DNA of 64,000 nucleotides from Folioceros fuciformis. Lineage: Eukaryota > Anthocerotophyta > Anthocerotopsida > Anthocerotales. The DNA is taken from contig JBNGIO010005880.1 of NCBI GenBank assembly GCA_049999805.1, forward strand, positions 45,391 to 109,390, given 5' to 3'. Positions within the stretch are counted from its first letter, which is position 1; every line of letters begins with the position of its first letter. The translations under genes and the position numbers were made by a program. Below are positions 1-11,124 of the stretch, one piece after another. Under the pieces are notes generated by a model. That model saw only the letters and a program-made list of their open reading frames with translations, was not told where the DNA came from and searched no databases.

Positions 1-474
1 GTAGGGGTTGAAGGAAAGGGAGGGAAGATTTCTGCCCTGCAACTGCCCGTAACTCCCACTGCACACCCCGGAAGATGGGACCAGCGAGCACCACTGGGCG
101 GCTGCCGCCATGGCGACTCCTCTCCGTGCTGAGTAAGAAGCGGCTCGGTCTTTGGGAAAATCTACTCAAATGCAGCTTCCTTTTTGTCCCTGTTTGTTCT
201 CGAGCTTGATCGTTGGCAGGGGCCCGTGTAATTAAGTTTCCAGAACTTGAAGAGTTGCCTCAATTTTGATGGTCAATTGTTGTCATGCTTGCTTGGTGCT
301 ATGTTTGGTACTTAAACTGATTGTGAACTGAGTCCCACAGTGGCCCACAGAGGTGAACTCTGGCGTGAAGGAATGGTGGAAACCATGAATTATAGGTACC
401 GAAAAAATAGCGTTCAACGACACTAGACTAATCGAAACGCATAAAAATGGGGAAGGCATCGGAGCCGGGAATAG
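1..474. other. No gene seen (3' flank of the HSPA12-like gene)
   Basis: This stretch lies downstream of the stop codon of the minus-strand HSP70-like gene. I see no conserved protein block, RNA gene or repeat in it. It probably holds the 3' UTR and spacer. Confidence 0.5.
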
Positions 475-2550
475 CTACCGGGGCGCCTCAAAGTCGATGG
501 GAATGGACTGAGGTTCCTTCTTACCCTGTTGGACGGTCACCTCAATGGTGGAGCGACCGAAGAAGAGGGAAACCTTCAGCTTCCGTTTCATGTCCTTCTT
601 GACAAGCCAGCCGTCGGACATCTTGAGGATGAAGCTGCCTTCTAAATGCACGCCAGGTTCGTCTACGAATGCCGGATCCCTGTCTGCGCTCGAGCTGTAC
701 AGCGATATCTTGAGTTCCTTCTGACCATGTTCTGTGGGGTAAAAGACATGGGAGAAGGTATCGTTGGTAAGGATTTCCTGGCCCCGTCGCACAAACACAT
801 GGAACACGTTGGTACACCTTTTTTTGCCATCACTTGTGCGGAATGCATGTGACTCCGGATCTGTAGGCTGAAACTCCCGAGTCACAAGAACGCCGTAGGT
901 TTTTCTCAGCACCCTGGAAACCACGATATCCGGAGAAAGGCCCAGAGTGACAGCTCCTTGGCAGATAGCACTCCCTGCATCCTTATGGCTCACGATCTCA
1001 CAACTCTCCCCGAACCTTCTCCTTAGTCTGTCGTTCAGATAGACACACTGAGAGAAGCCCCCTACCACCATTATGATCTTGATATCGGCCGTCATCTCCT
1101 TTTCAATAAGGAAGATGATCTCATCCACCACAGGGTCGAAAATTCCCCTCATGTCTGCCTCCGAAACCTCTATTTCCCCATAGTGACCTTCCTCACCATC
1201 CTTTGTGCTGTCCATGGAACCATTCCTGTCCTCCTCATAGCTCTGCCAGTGCTTCTCCATCCTGGACGGGATGGCAAGGGTCTGAGGCCCATCCGGGTAC
1301 TCGCCGCTGAAGTCATACTTGAGATCTTCCCACTGGCTCATGACGTAAGATACAGCATGTGGGTAACTGACCAAGATCTCATCCAGGCACCCGATCCTCT
1401 TCCTCAGAAAGCCCAGAAAATTCTTGTCCACATAAGAACCTCCACACAGCCCTCCAGTGCTGGGCGTCATTTGCCGGACTTTGAGAGACGTGGTCCCCTC
1501 GTTGTCCTTGCACTGCACCACAATATCCACCGTCCCTCCACCTACATCAGCAACCAAAAACTTGTCCCCCTTCTTCAGCTTGCTGTGCACTTCGGTGTGC
1601 TTCCAGCAGAAGACAGAGGCAGCCTCAGGCTCTAGCACAATGATGAGTGGGTGCTGGCTCCCAGGCTCTTCGCCATCCATACCCGGGCCGCCTGGTCGGG
1701 TCGACGGCATCCTCTCGTAAATTGCGGTGGAGGTGACAAGCCCAGCAGCCTGGGCGCAGTTTCTCATCTTCTGCTTTGCTTCATCCTCCCATATGGCAGG
1801 CACAGTCAGGCACCATTGAATCTGGCGGGCAAGCAGAACAAGCACACCAACAGCTCAGCCCGAATGCCACTGGCAACCATGCCGGAACACCACCTGGGTC
1901 ATGCAGGACATGCGATACAAACACTGCCACCACGTTCTTCTTACCTCGCTCTTCTTGAGCTGAATCATAGTCAACCTCAGCTTCTCCAGAATGAATTCCC
2001 CAATCGCCTTCAAATAGTCCGTGATAAGGATGTCCACTGTGAGCCCTTCGGGAAGCGGGTCCACATTCCAATTGTTCATCTGCTTGCTGTTGCTGCCTGC
2101 AAGATGGAGCTTGAACTTGGTGAGAAACAGTTTCCCCTCCACAGTGGCGACAGGGGTTGTATTCTGCGTGACTGGTGGAGCTACTGGCGTTGTAGCTGAC
2201 GCCACTCGAGTCCGCCTGCTCCGGGGCGCGTAGGCTGGATTGAGCGCCACGGGTTGCCCAACCCTCCTGTCCTTGTGCGCCTTCTTCATGGCCTCGGAGT
2301 AGGCCACATGAGCAGGCCACCCCCATTTCGTAAACACCCACGTCCCGTCACCGCTAGCCTCGTACAGCAGACTGGTCTGTGTCTTGCAATACGCTCGCAC
2401 CTTGGCCTGCGCTTGCCCAGGCCACTCAAAGAAGGTCCGAATTCCATCCGGATCCGCCGTCTCCGCATACGCAAATCCAGAATACGTGGTCCCGAAATCC
2501 AGCCCGACCACCACCCTGGGCCGGTCCTTGGACGACCCGGAGCGAAACAT
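475..2550 (-). CDS. HSPA12-type heat shock 70 kDa family protein
   Basis: Two exons, 2550-1945 and 1821-475, joined at a GAG|GTAAGA donor and a CAG acceptor in phase 0, give 650 aa. The actin-like ATPase fold of the HSP70 superfamily is visible: the phosphate-1 loop GLDFGTTYSG near residue 17, the block LTVPAIWED just after the splice, the phosphate-2 loop VADVGGGTVD near residue 295 and the adenosine motif VVGGFSQ near residue 455. Length and spacing match animal HSPA12A/B (about 675-690 aa) rather than canonical HSP70, and the usual C-terminal substrate lid is absent. The start is the ATG at 2550, which places the first loop at the normal distance from the N terminus. HSPA12 proteins bind ATP, but their clients are poorly known. 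A divergent DUF1475 gene starts 1.0 kb away. Confidence 0.85.
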
Positions 2551-3575
2551 CTTCAGATGCGATCAACCGACCATGCGCAGCTGCAGCTGCACAGTCGCAG
2601 ATCCGGATCACACGCTCGCTTCCTTCCTTCCGTCCCTGACGAGCCAGCCCTTAGTAGCTAGCCACTTCCTTCATGCATCCTCCCCAAATCCAATAATGGC
2701 AAGTACAGCAATCGCAGCAGCGAACGCGTGTTTGCGAGACGGGGTAGCCACAAGTACTAGAAGAGCTCGTGCTCTCTCCTCTCCAGCCCTGGGCTTGCCT
2801 TTGCCCTTCCCTCGTCGCCGCCGCTGGTAATCTAGCAGTCGCTGGGGGAGGTTGCAACTGGAAACCGGAGACTGCGACACGGTCAGAAGGCGGGGGACTA
2901 GGCCACAGATCGCGGCTGTAGGCCCGGGACGCGGATTCCCCTGCTCCTTTAAAGTGCATTTTGTGAGAGAAGCAAGGACTGCACTCCCCTGCAAGTGCAG
3001 GCCCTGGCCCAGGCCCAGGCGAGGATAGGTAGATGCATTACGAATGCCTGCCAGAGTTCAAACAACCTACCTCACATGCAGTCGGAATCACTAAGGTCAG
3101 AGCTGTCAGGTCCACGGAGCATGCGACTTGGTGACAAACCCGCGTACAAAACATCCAAATTCCATGCCCAGCATTTTCCCGGGCTCCGGGCCCCAGGCTT
3201 CCTGGGTCATGCAATTTCATGCTGTCATCCGCCTGGTGTTGTAGACTGCTGTAACATATATACTTATTAACAGACGGCTGTAACATACATACTTAGCAGA
3301 CTGCTGTAACTGGGATTGGTTGCTGACGCAGTGATGGATTTTTCGTGGCATCACTCGCTAATCCTGGCATTACTGTGGATGTGGCGTCTTGTAAGCCCTT
3401 CTCTCTTCTGGCAGTACGGCTAGCACATGGTGCGGGTGTGGCTGTGGATCTGCTACGCGGCGTGTGAAGGAGATCCGAGCTTGTTGGCCGAGAGTCTGAG
3501 AAATTGGGTTTGTTAGGTTGCCTTGAGGTCTTGGGAGGAGGAGGAGCAGCAGGAGCAAGAGGAGGAGAGGACGGA
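2551..3575. promoter_or_regulatory. Divergent intergenic region, HSPA12-like / DUF1475
   Basis: About 1.0 kb separates the two start codons, so both 5' UTRs and promoters must lie here. I see no conserved coding block. A purine-rich GAGGAG/AGGAGCAAGAGG run just upstream of 3576 is probably part of the 5' leader of the DUF1475 gene. Confidence 0.4.
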
Positions 3576-4376
3576 ATGGCAAGCGGGGTGCTGATTGGCA
3601 GATCTGTCTTCACCGGGCTGGGCCTGATCACAGCTTCTACAGTGCTCTACACTTGTGTCACAGATGGCTCTCCTTTCCGCCGAGAGCTTCTCACACCGTA
3701 ATAGAGTCTTGGAAACTTCTCTGCCAGCAAATGGTGGGTCTGATTAGGTTGAGGGACGGAACTAAAGCCCTACTTCATTGTGATATGATGCAGGTGGATG
3801 TTCGCCACACTCGCTGACTTCTACATCAACATTGCCGTATTCTCGGTGAGATAAATAAAACAGTCTCGGTTGCAGAATGCTTACAGGCCTTTCATCAAGG
3901 CAAGCGGTTGACACTGGCCAGGGCGGTTGCAGATCTGGTTGTGGTATAAAGAATCGTCGTGGGGTCCCCGCCTCATTTGGACATTGCTCTTCATCGGTTT
4001 AGGCAGGTGAGTTTGGATATTGTCAAGACTTCAACTAGCAGGTGGTTGGTTGCATGCACCCGTTTGACAACTAGTTTTTCTTCTTCTTTCTCTGGTGTCT
4101 GCAGTGTGACAGTGTGCTGGTATATTGCCCTTGAGTTCTGCAAGCTGTCTCCCGAAGATCCTCCGCATCTGGTTCTTCTGAGGGAACGGCGGTACAAGTA
4201 TGTGTCATTTTCACCTGCTGCTGCCAGTGCAATCTCGTGTGTCTTACGCTCGGCTATCTGAATGCTTGCCCTGATGCAAGCAGGCTTCGTAGGGAGTAGT
4301 AGGTCAGGTGGAGGATGGGTTCTCCCTTAAACTGGTGAAAACTTACATCCACATTCTTGGCAGGAAAGGTGGATAG
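3576..4376 (+). CDS. DUF1475 family small membrane protein
   Basis: Five exons: 3576-3697, 3794-3845, 3933-4006, 4105-4197 and 4364-4376. All introns are GT-AG and the frame is kept throughout, giving 117 aa. Conserved DUF1475 blocks are seen in order: a first hydrophobic helix ending YTCVTDGSPFRRELLTP, WMFATLADFYIN, WLWYKESSWG, a hydrophobic stretch with VTVCWYIALEF, and LSPEDPPHLVLL. Three transmembrane helices are likely. The last exon adds only Lys-Lys-Gly-Gly and is the least certain part. An in-frame upstream codon gives 24 more residues, but these are low-complexity Gly/Ala and the ATG at 3576 fits the family better. Function is unknown in plants. Confidence 0.85.
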
Positions 4377-5100
4377 TCTCAGACGGGTTGGATGTGTCGG
4401 AGTTCATAGTCTCGGATGGAGGGTCGTAATCGAAGAGGAACAGTGCAGTTTTATCACCCTATGTGTACTAAGTGTAGATAGGCGACAACGTTTGCAGCAT
4501 GTATGTACCTGGACATGTGCTGTACCTTGAGGCTAGAGACGTGGTGCTGGGCCCTCATCGGTCCTCGGGATGATAACAGCACACCGGTGGCTTGGGGCAA
4601 AGGACGCGCACAGAATGACTTCATGGATGAGCGTGAAGGGCCAGATAGGGACCCCGCTAACAATATCAAAATCTGGAATAGAAGCTGTCCACGTACCACC
4701 GGACTTGATGAAGGTGCCACACAAACAGCCACACAAACAGGTCTTATAGGAAGAGATAAACGACTCACCCAGCCAATATTCCGAACAGGACCGAAAGCCA
4801 AAAGGGAACAGGACCGCTGGCCAGAAGGGGCACGCACTTATGCCAAAGCTGAACACGCAAGCTTGCACAGACAATATAATATATTAAATTATCTTGTATA
4901 AAATACTCAAAGAGAGCCCGTAGAGTAGGGCGCTTGGCTCCGACTTGCAACATGGCAGAAAAAGTGCACTGTGATGTGTTGCCTAGTGGCAGTCCTTCGG
5001 AAAGGTGTTGGAAACGTATGCAAAACGTGGTTTTTGACAGCGTAGCCACAAAGAACGGTGACATGGGATGCCCTGATATCTGGGTAAGCACGGATAGGAC
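4377..5100. other. No gene seen
   Basis: The spacer between the DUF1475 gene and the PPR pseudogene shows no recognisable coding block, RNA gene or tandem repeat. Confidence 0.4.
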
Positions 5101-5103
5101 TTG

Positions 5104-5690
5104 GCCAGGGGGCACTCCTTCTGCATGGAGAACTGGAGTAAGAGGGCCTCATTTGACCATGTTACTTTGGCTTGCGGACTGAAGGCTTGCGGGAGCACTG
5201 GTGCCTTGCAGAAGGGCAGGCAGCTGCATGAAAGATGCACACCAGTCTTTTGGTATCATGAACACCAAGGTTGTGGTGACGTAGAATCCCCTTACGGCAA
5301 TTGTGATCAGATTCACAAGACACTAGCGTGTTTTGATGAGATGTTATTTGCCGGTGTTCAGACTGATGGTGCTACTTTTCCTTGCCTTCTAGTTAGCATG
5401 CATGCACGAGGGACTGCTTGACGAGGGGGCCGCAAGGACTTTGATTCAATGTCTGCGTAGCATGGCATTACACCTACTATTGAGCATCACATTTGCTTGA
5501 CTGACCTTCTTGGCCGTGCGGGCCATTTGGACAGGGCAGAGGAGATGCTGTTGTTAAGTGAGGGACAAAGCAAGGTTTGTGGGCTTGACGTCTGTGTTGA
5601 ATGCCTGCAAAAGTAACGGCGACATACAGAGGGCCATGTGGTATTTTGAAAAGATTGTTAGACCGCTGCTTACGCAGTTGCAGGCAAGTA
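5104..5690 (+). pseudogene. Decayed PPR (PLS-E class) pseudogene fragment
   Basis: Pieces of a plant PPR protein can be read on the plus strand across several frames. First comes FDHVTLACGLKACGSTGAL followed by KGRQLHE, then a piece with FDEMLFAGVQTDGATF, then TPTIEHHICLTDLLGRAGHL with the typical late-PPR/E block, and finally NACKSNGDIQRAMWYFEKI. The order is the normal order of a PPR C-terminal half, but it is broken by frameshifts and stops and has no N-terminal array. It is not a close copy of the two intact PPR genes at 54-62 kb, so it is an older, separate loss. Confidence 0.75.
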
Positions 5691-8276
5691 GAGCGATATA
5701 GACAGGATTGGGACACAGAGCCGTGGCAGGAACTAACAAGAAACCTGCCGAGGCAACCAGTGAGGTGAATAACCAGGTAGGTGAATTTTTGGTGGGAGAA
5801 AGGAGAGAGGATATTGCACTAAAGGTGGAGAGCACGAATGCAGGTGTGAAGCAGGAAGGAGGTCATGTACCTCACAAATTTGGCGTTGAAGCCACTGCGT
5901 GAGAAGGAGCAGGAAGATGTGTTTTGTGGACATGCCCAGTAGCTAGCTCTGGCGTATGGTCTCTAGGACGTTCCTAGTGTGGGACACCTCTAGTGGTAAC
6001 CAAGAATCTCCGCACGTGTAGCCACTGTCACTGTCCAACGGAGATCAGGTCAATGGTGAAGGATGAGTACCGTGTGCATCGACTCGAAGCTGGTTTCTTT
6101 CGCCAAGTTTCTTTTTGTGCTTTAAAACAAGACAAAGACAGTAATAGGTAGATCTTTTTTTTTTTCCTCGGTTGTTTCTCCAATCTTTGGCCCTACTTGG
6201 TTGTTCCTCCCATTTTTGACTTTATTTAAGTTATTCTTTTTTTTTAAATAGATAAAAAAAAATTTATCTTTTTTCAATAATAAAAAATATACGGATGAAG
6301 CTATTCGATTGTTCCACTTAAAGATAGATGGAATTTTCCTTTTTTTAATAATAAAAAGTATACCAATGATCAATAATAAAAAATTATACCAATCAAGTTG
6401 ACAGAGACATAGGTTTGCCAAGAATAGCAAGCTACATATCCCAGGAGAAACACATAAGAAAAGCTGTGGGCCTTCTCTATCCACTTTGGGACGCCATAAT
6501 GTTGCGCACGTATTCATGTGGATGTCCGCTATAGAGGCCATGGGTGTGTCCACAAGGTGGGCAAAAGCCAAACGCTAAGTATGGGAAACGTAATGAGGTT
6601 GTGCAACTGTACCCTTGTGCAACTCTTTGGATTGCCATCTTGTATAGTGTGGCCTACCTAATTCGATCAAGAATCGCCATCCATCAATGGGGAGATCGAA
6701 GAGGAAGAATTCTGTTAGGTAGGTTATCCCAAGCCGCTCCTACCGCTTTCTCCTGCTGATGCTGCTGCTGCAGCCGCCACGACAGGTGTCTTTCTCGTAG
6801 GGACGAAGGGAAGACCGCAGCAACTGTTAAGCTTGCCTTTCTGACAAATGTGGGACACTAATCCGATGCTGGTCTTCCCACTATTGCTCCCTAACTGCAG
6901 GGGACTCGGCGTTTGCTTGCACCCGAAAGGTAGTAGCACCAACTCCATCACAGCTGATTACGCTCAACGAAACAATAGCTCTTCTCGCATGATGGAGAGG
7001 CAAGCTTACAGTGGTCTCCATCCCTTTCTCAACCTACTCGCCTTTGCAGCATTCCAAAGACATGCTCAGTCCTTGGTTGCGGGCTGGAACCGGGGGGTGC
7101 GTGTGGGGGTGGAGTAGACTGTGCATCAACTTGGACAGCGACTGGTTCGTGAGGCAATGCGCTACCAACCATGCTTCGTCACCACTCTGCTCCGTCTGTC
7201 CCTGCCGTCTCCCCAAACGGACACAAGCTTGTTGTGCGGCTGGTTGCCAGGCTGATCCCTGACGTTCTTACGTCTCTCATGAAGATCACAAGGCGTCCAT
7301 GCACCCCACGTTACCACATAACGAATGCAAAGGCTCATGCACGCAGGAATCTTGTGGGCCCGCTGACAGTGCAGCAGCTCGTCAAATCCAAACTCCCAGT
7401 CACCATCACTCATCACGCCAGCAGAGGCATGTGATTGAACTGCTGCATACAGTTACTGGAATAGTCTGGAATCAATCCAGTCGCTTGGCATCTTGACTGG
7501 GCGTAACGCCGGCTTATGTGTGATATGAGCGGAGCCTAGCGTTTCCCTAGTGCTGTCATGCCCCTCTCATCTCAGTTTCATCGCTCTGGTGAACTGTATC
7601 GCACAGCACCGTTGCTGTCACGGGTGGTGTGTCCCTTTGTTGGATTCTGAGCGACTGTACTGATGTATCCTGTACAGGATGACCACTGTACAGATGACAC
7701 ACGGTCCTGTCGGTTGGGCCCAGATGGGCATCGTCGAGTTTCGGCTGCTATCCGGGGAAGGTAAAAGGACTCCTCAACAAGGGAGATGGGACATTGGGTT
7801 AGGCATCTTCCCTATGGACGCCTTGTACTTGTGATGTGTGAAGTGAAGCTGGTACCTCATCTGCAAATTCTCTCGAGCTGCCCAGGGCCAGTGGGTCCTC
7901 TCGGCACTGACCGGTTCCCTAAAATCTGCTTTCATGTTAGTGTCACTGTATTTGGCTGTGAAGCTGTTACAAATGTTTCCCCACTGTGTCCATGATCAGC
8001 CACGTTGAAAGGAGAATGATGGTCTTTAGCATTGTTGATTTGTACGCTACCCAGATCTCCCGACCCATCTTACATGAGAAAACGACGAAGTGCACTGAAA
8101 TTCTGTATCGCTGGCACAAACCATCTCTCTGTCCTTCTGCTGTCAGCGGGTGACGATCGAAACCGCCATATGAAAGTGCCGATCTATAGCAGGTGGTTAG
8201 CGTGAGTGTATTCGTCTGCACAGACACCTGGGGGGCTGGCTTTAGGGCTCGCTGCAAGCTGGTCTTCCGAGGCTGG
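5691..8276. other. Intergenic region with a short AT-rich patch
   Basis: No coding block is recognisable over about 2.6 kb. The stretch 6140-6400 is very AT-rich, with poly-T runs and three near-copies of an AATAATAAAAA(A/G)TATAC-type motif, and looks like an inserted low-complexity or MITE-like sequence. The last part must hold the TRM9 promoter and 5' leader. Confidence 0.4.
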
Positions 8277-9596
8277 ATGATTCGTGCTGCTCGCAAGCTG
8301 CGGATTCGTTGCGACATTCTCAAAGCTCAGCGAACTGGCCGTCCACCTCCGGTTTCTTGCATGGCTAGTGCCAGTGCTGTCTGCCTTGGAGTCCAGTTTA
8401 ACGCCGTAGCTGATGCTTCTGGTGACGGTCAATATTCAGCGAAAGAAGCCACAGAGGGCACGGAATTGGGTGACAGTGTGGACAGGGGTGGAACTGATGG
8501 TGCTGCAGAGATGAGCTCCGCCGTCAACGGCACGCTGCGGAGCCCTGCTGGTCTGGCGACGCCGGAAATTGAAAGGAAGTATGTGCACAGGGTATACGAT
8601 GCCATTGCGCCGCATTTCAGTGCAACTCGCTTTGCAAAGTGGCCGAGAGTGGCCGACTTCCTGGATTCCCTTCAGCCAGGCTCGGTTGTGCTGGACGTTG
8701 GATGTGGAAATGGAAAGTATTTGGGCTTGAATCCCAGGTGCATCTTCATGGGATGTGACATCAGCGCTCCTTTGGTCTCGATTTGTGCCAAACGGGGTCA
8801 CGAAGTACTCGTTGCTGATGCGTTGAACATTCCTTACCGTTCAGATGTCTGCGATGCAGCCATTTCCATAGCTGTATTGCACCACTTGAGTACGGAGCAA
8901 CGGAGAAAGAGGGCAATCACTGAGCTGTTGAGAGTGGTTCGTCCGGGAGGGAAGGTGCTCATCACTGTGTGGGCCTTGGAGCAGGAAAATCCCTCGCTCT
9001 TGTCGAAATGGACTCCCCTCACGAGAAAGTACATGGAAGAGTGGGTGAGGGGATCAGAACGCAAGCTGAAACGCAGTGGGTCCAGCTCCTCGCTGGGGAG
9101 CATCAAGGAAATGAGCAGGGAAGATATGATTGACGATGAACAGACCCCCAGAATTAAGGAAGACTTGGAGGGGCTGGAGCTGGATTTGGATGACTTGAGT
9201 ATTTCCGCTGGGTACAACAGCGGGGAGCAACCGGAGGCTCCAACAAGTGTGCTGGGCGACCAGCGGGAATACTTTGTTCCTTGGCACCTACCATATCACA
9301 GAGCCGAGACTGGTGGAGCTTCAGCAGCTGCTGTAGCCACCGGATTTGCAAGAAAAGATGACAAGAAAGGAGCTGTGGTTTATGATCGCTATTACCATGT
9401 GTTTTCCGAAGGAGAGCTGGAAAGGTAAGCAGTCCTGGCACTTCCTTCTTGTGCACAGCATCCAAGAGTTTTCACCTTCCATAGTGACCATGTGGCTTGT
9501 GATTCTTTAAGGGTGGTAGCGGAAGTCAGTGGAGCATTGCTTGTTGATCATTTTTTCGATAAGTCGAACTGGTGTGTCATCCTCCAAAAGGAATGA
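8277..9596 (+). CDS. TRM9: tRNA (carboxymethyluridine-34) methyltransferase, TRM9/ALKBH8-MT type
   Basis: Two exons, 8277-9424 and 9512-9596, give 410 aa. The enzyme is predicted to use SAM to methylate 5-carboxymethyluridine at the wobble base of certain tRNAs, with TRM112 as usual partner. Visible family features are YDAIAPHFSATRFAKWPRV, SAM motif I LDVGCGNGKYL near residue 140, GCDIS, the core SIAVLHHLST, LRVVRPGGKVLITVWALEQ, the late block FVPWHLPYH and, in exon 2, the C-terminal DKSNWCVILQKE. There is no AlkB or RRM domain, so it resembles the stand-alone plant/yeast form. An acidic Ser-rich loop (about 250-315) is inserted before the last block. The in-frame ATGs at 8277 and 8361 are both possible starts; the first adds 28 Arg-rich residues. 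Confidence 0.9.
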
Positions 9597-10770
9597 AGGC
9601 CAGTGTCCGTCCCAGCATCAGCAGTTTGGAGAGGATATACGTACCCAGAAGGCCGTGTTTCTGAAGCAGCTGACGAATCAAGTGTGGTTTTTGCAATGTC
9701 CGATGATTTGGGATGACTCCCATCAGCGTTACATCCATTGAAACTATCCGGAGCTCCAAATTCCATACGTGGAAATACATTCACAAGATAACAGCAGGGT
9801 TTTGCATGGAGCAACCTTTGGGTTATCCCTGAAAGGTGAGATGAGATTGCTGACAAACTCTCTTGGCTACTCTCAAGGCAATTTCTCCTTTTCGGTGGCT
9901 CTAATGTAATTTGTTTGGCAGAGTGATAAATTCAAGCTAGTTTTGGGCATGAGTCAGTTGACGAAGACTGGTCTGTTAGTCGTTTGGAGTGTATATCTGC
10001 AGGAGCTCTTTAATCTCTGCGTTCAGGAGTGATGTAGATCAGCTGCTTACTTGTAAGTTTGTGGACATCTTGATAAATTGAGGCAGGCCATGTTTTGCAA
10101 ATGATAGCCTTGTACAAGCACACGGTAGTGAGCAAATACAACATTAGATGTCTTATTTCTTGGAGACTCGGTCTCTCATCTAATTATCAGAAAAAGTACA
10201 TTACGTTAGGCCTACCGGCTGCATAAGCACACCAGGAAGCCAGAAGCAGCAGCGTGATCTCGAATTTTTTCCCTTTTCCTCCATCTCCGAGGTCAAAACC
10301 AGCTTATCCCGGTACAGCATGATCACCACACCCGGGTGCAGCTTGACAGCAGTCTTGAGTAGGAGGAAACGTGGATGCAGCATGATGGTCCGCCTTGGGT
10401 TGCAGGAAGATAGTCGTCTTGGGTAAGAGGAAACGTGGAGACTTTGTTGTGAAAAAGAGATGACAAACTCAAGATAAAGACTGGAAAAGTTGTCATCTAC
10501 CCAAGATAAGCATAAAATCACTCTTCTGATCTTCTATTATGCCTAGGATATCAAAAGCGGGATATGGAAGAAGCTATGATAAAAGGACGGGCAAGAAGCC
10601 ATGAATTTCCTCCTTTTTAGACATGAGGAAGAGCAAAGGCAATCCCCAGCCACCTTTAGGATGGACAAGTCTCAAAGACGAAGTAGTTTACGCTTGTCTT
10701 CCTTGGGATGAACACTTGAAGCCTATACAAGCTAACCTTGGAGAGCCAAGTTAAGGAAAGTGAGGTAGTC
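9597..10770. other. No gene seen (3' flank of TRM9)
   Basis: The region holds the TRM9 3' UTR and spacer. No conserved coding block or RNA gene is seen. Confidence 0.4.
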
Positions 10771-11124
10771 TTAACCTTTGAGGATAGGGAACCCTGCTTA
10801 GCCTTTGAGGATAGGGAACCCTCCTTAGTCTTAGCCTTTGAGGATAGGGAACCCTCCTTAGTCTTAGCCTTTGAGGATAGAGAACCCTCCTTAGTCTTAA
10901 CCTTTGAGGATAGGGAACCCTCCTTAGTCTTAGCCTGTGAGGATAGGGAACCCTCCTTAGCCTGTGAGGATAGGGAACCCTCCTTAGCCTCTCATGATAG
11001 GGAACCCTCCTTAGCCTCTCATGATAGGGAACCCTCCTTAGCCTCTCAGGATAGGTAATAGGTAACCCTCCTTAGCCTCTAAGGATGAGAAACCCTACTT
11101 AACCTCTGAGGATGAGAAACCCTA
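10771..11124. repeat. Minisatellite of 33-bp and 27-bp units
   Basis: About ten tandem copies of a unit with core GAGGATAGGGAACCCTCCTTA. The first part has 33-bp units (extra TAGTCT), the later part 27-bp units, and the last copies decay to GAGGATGAGAAACCCTAC. Both unit lengths are multiples of three, so a plus-strand frame (10738-11058) stays open and reads (F/C)EDREPSL repeated. There is no ATG start and no conserved neighbour exon, so I treat it as a repeat, not a gene. Confidence 0.9.

Noticed and set aside
8193-8276. Upstream extension of TRM9 from a GTG codon
   Set aside because: GTG is not a normal start in plant nuclear genes, and the added residues show no conservation.
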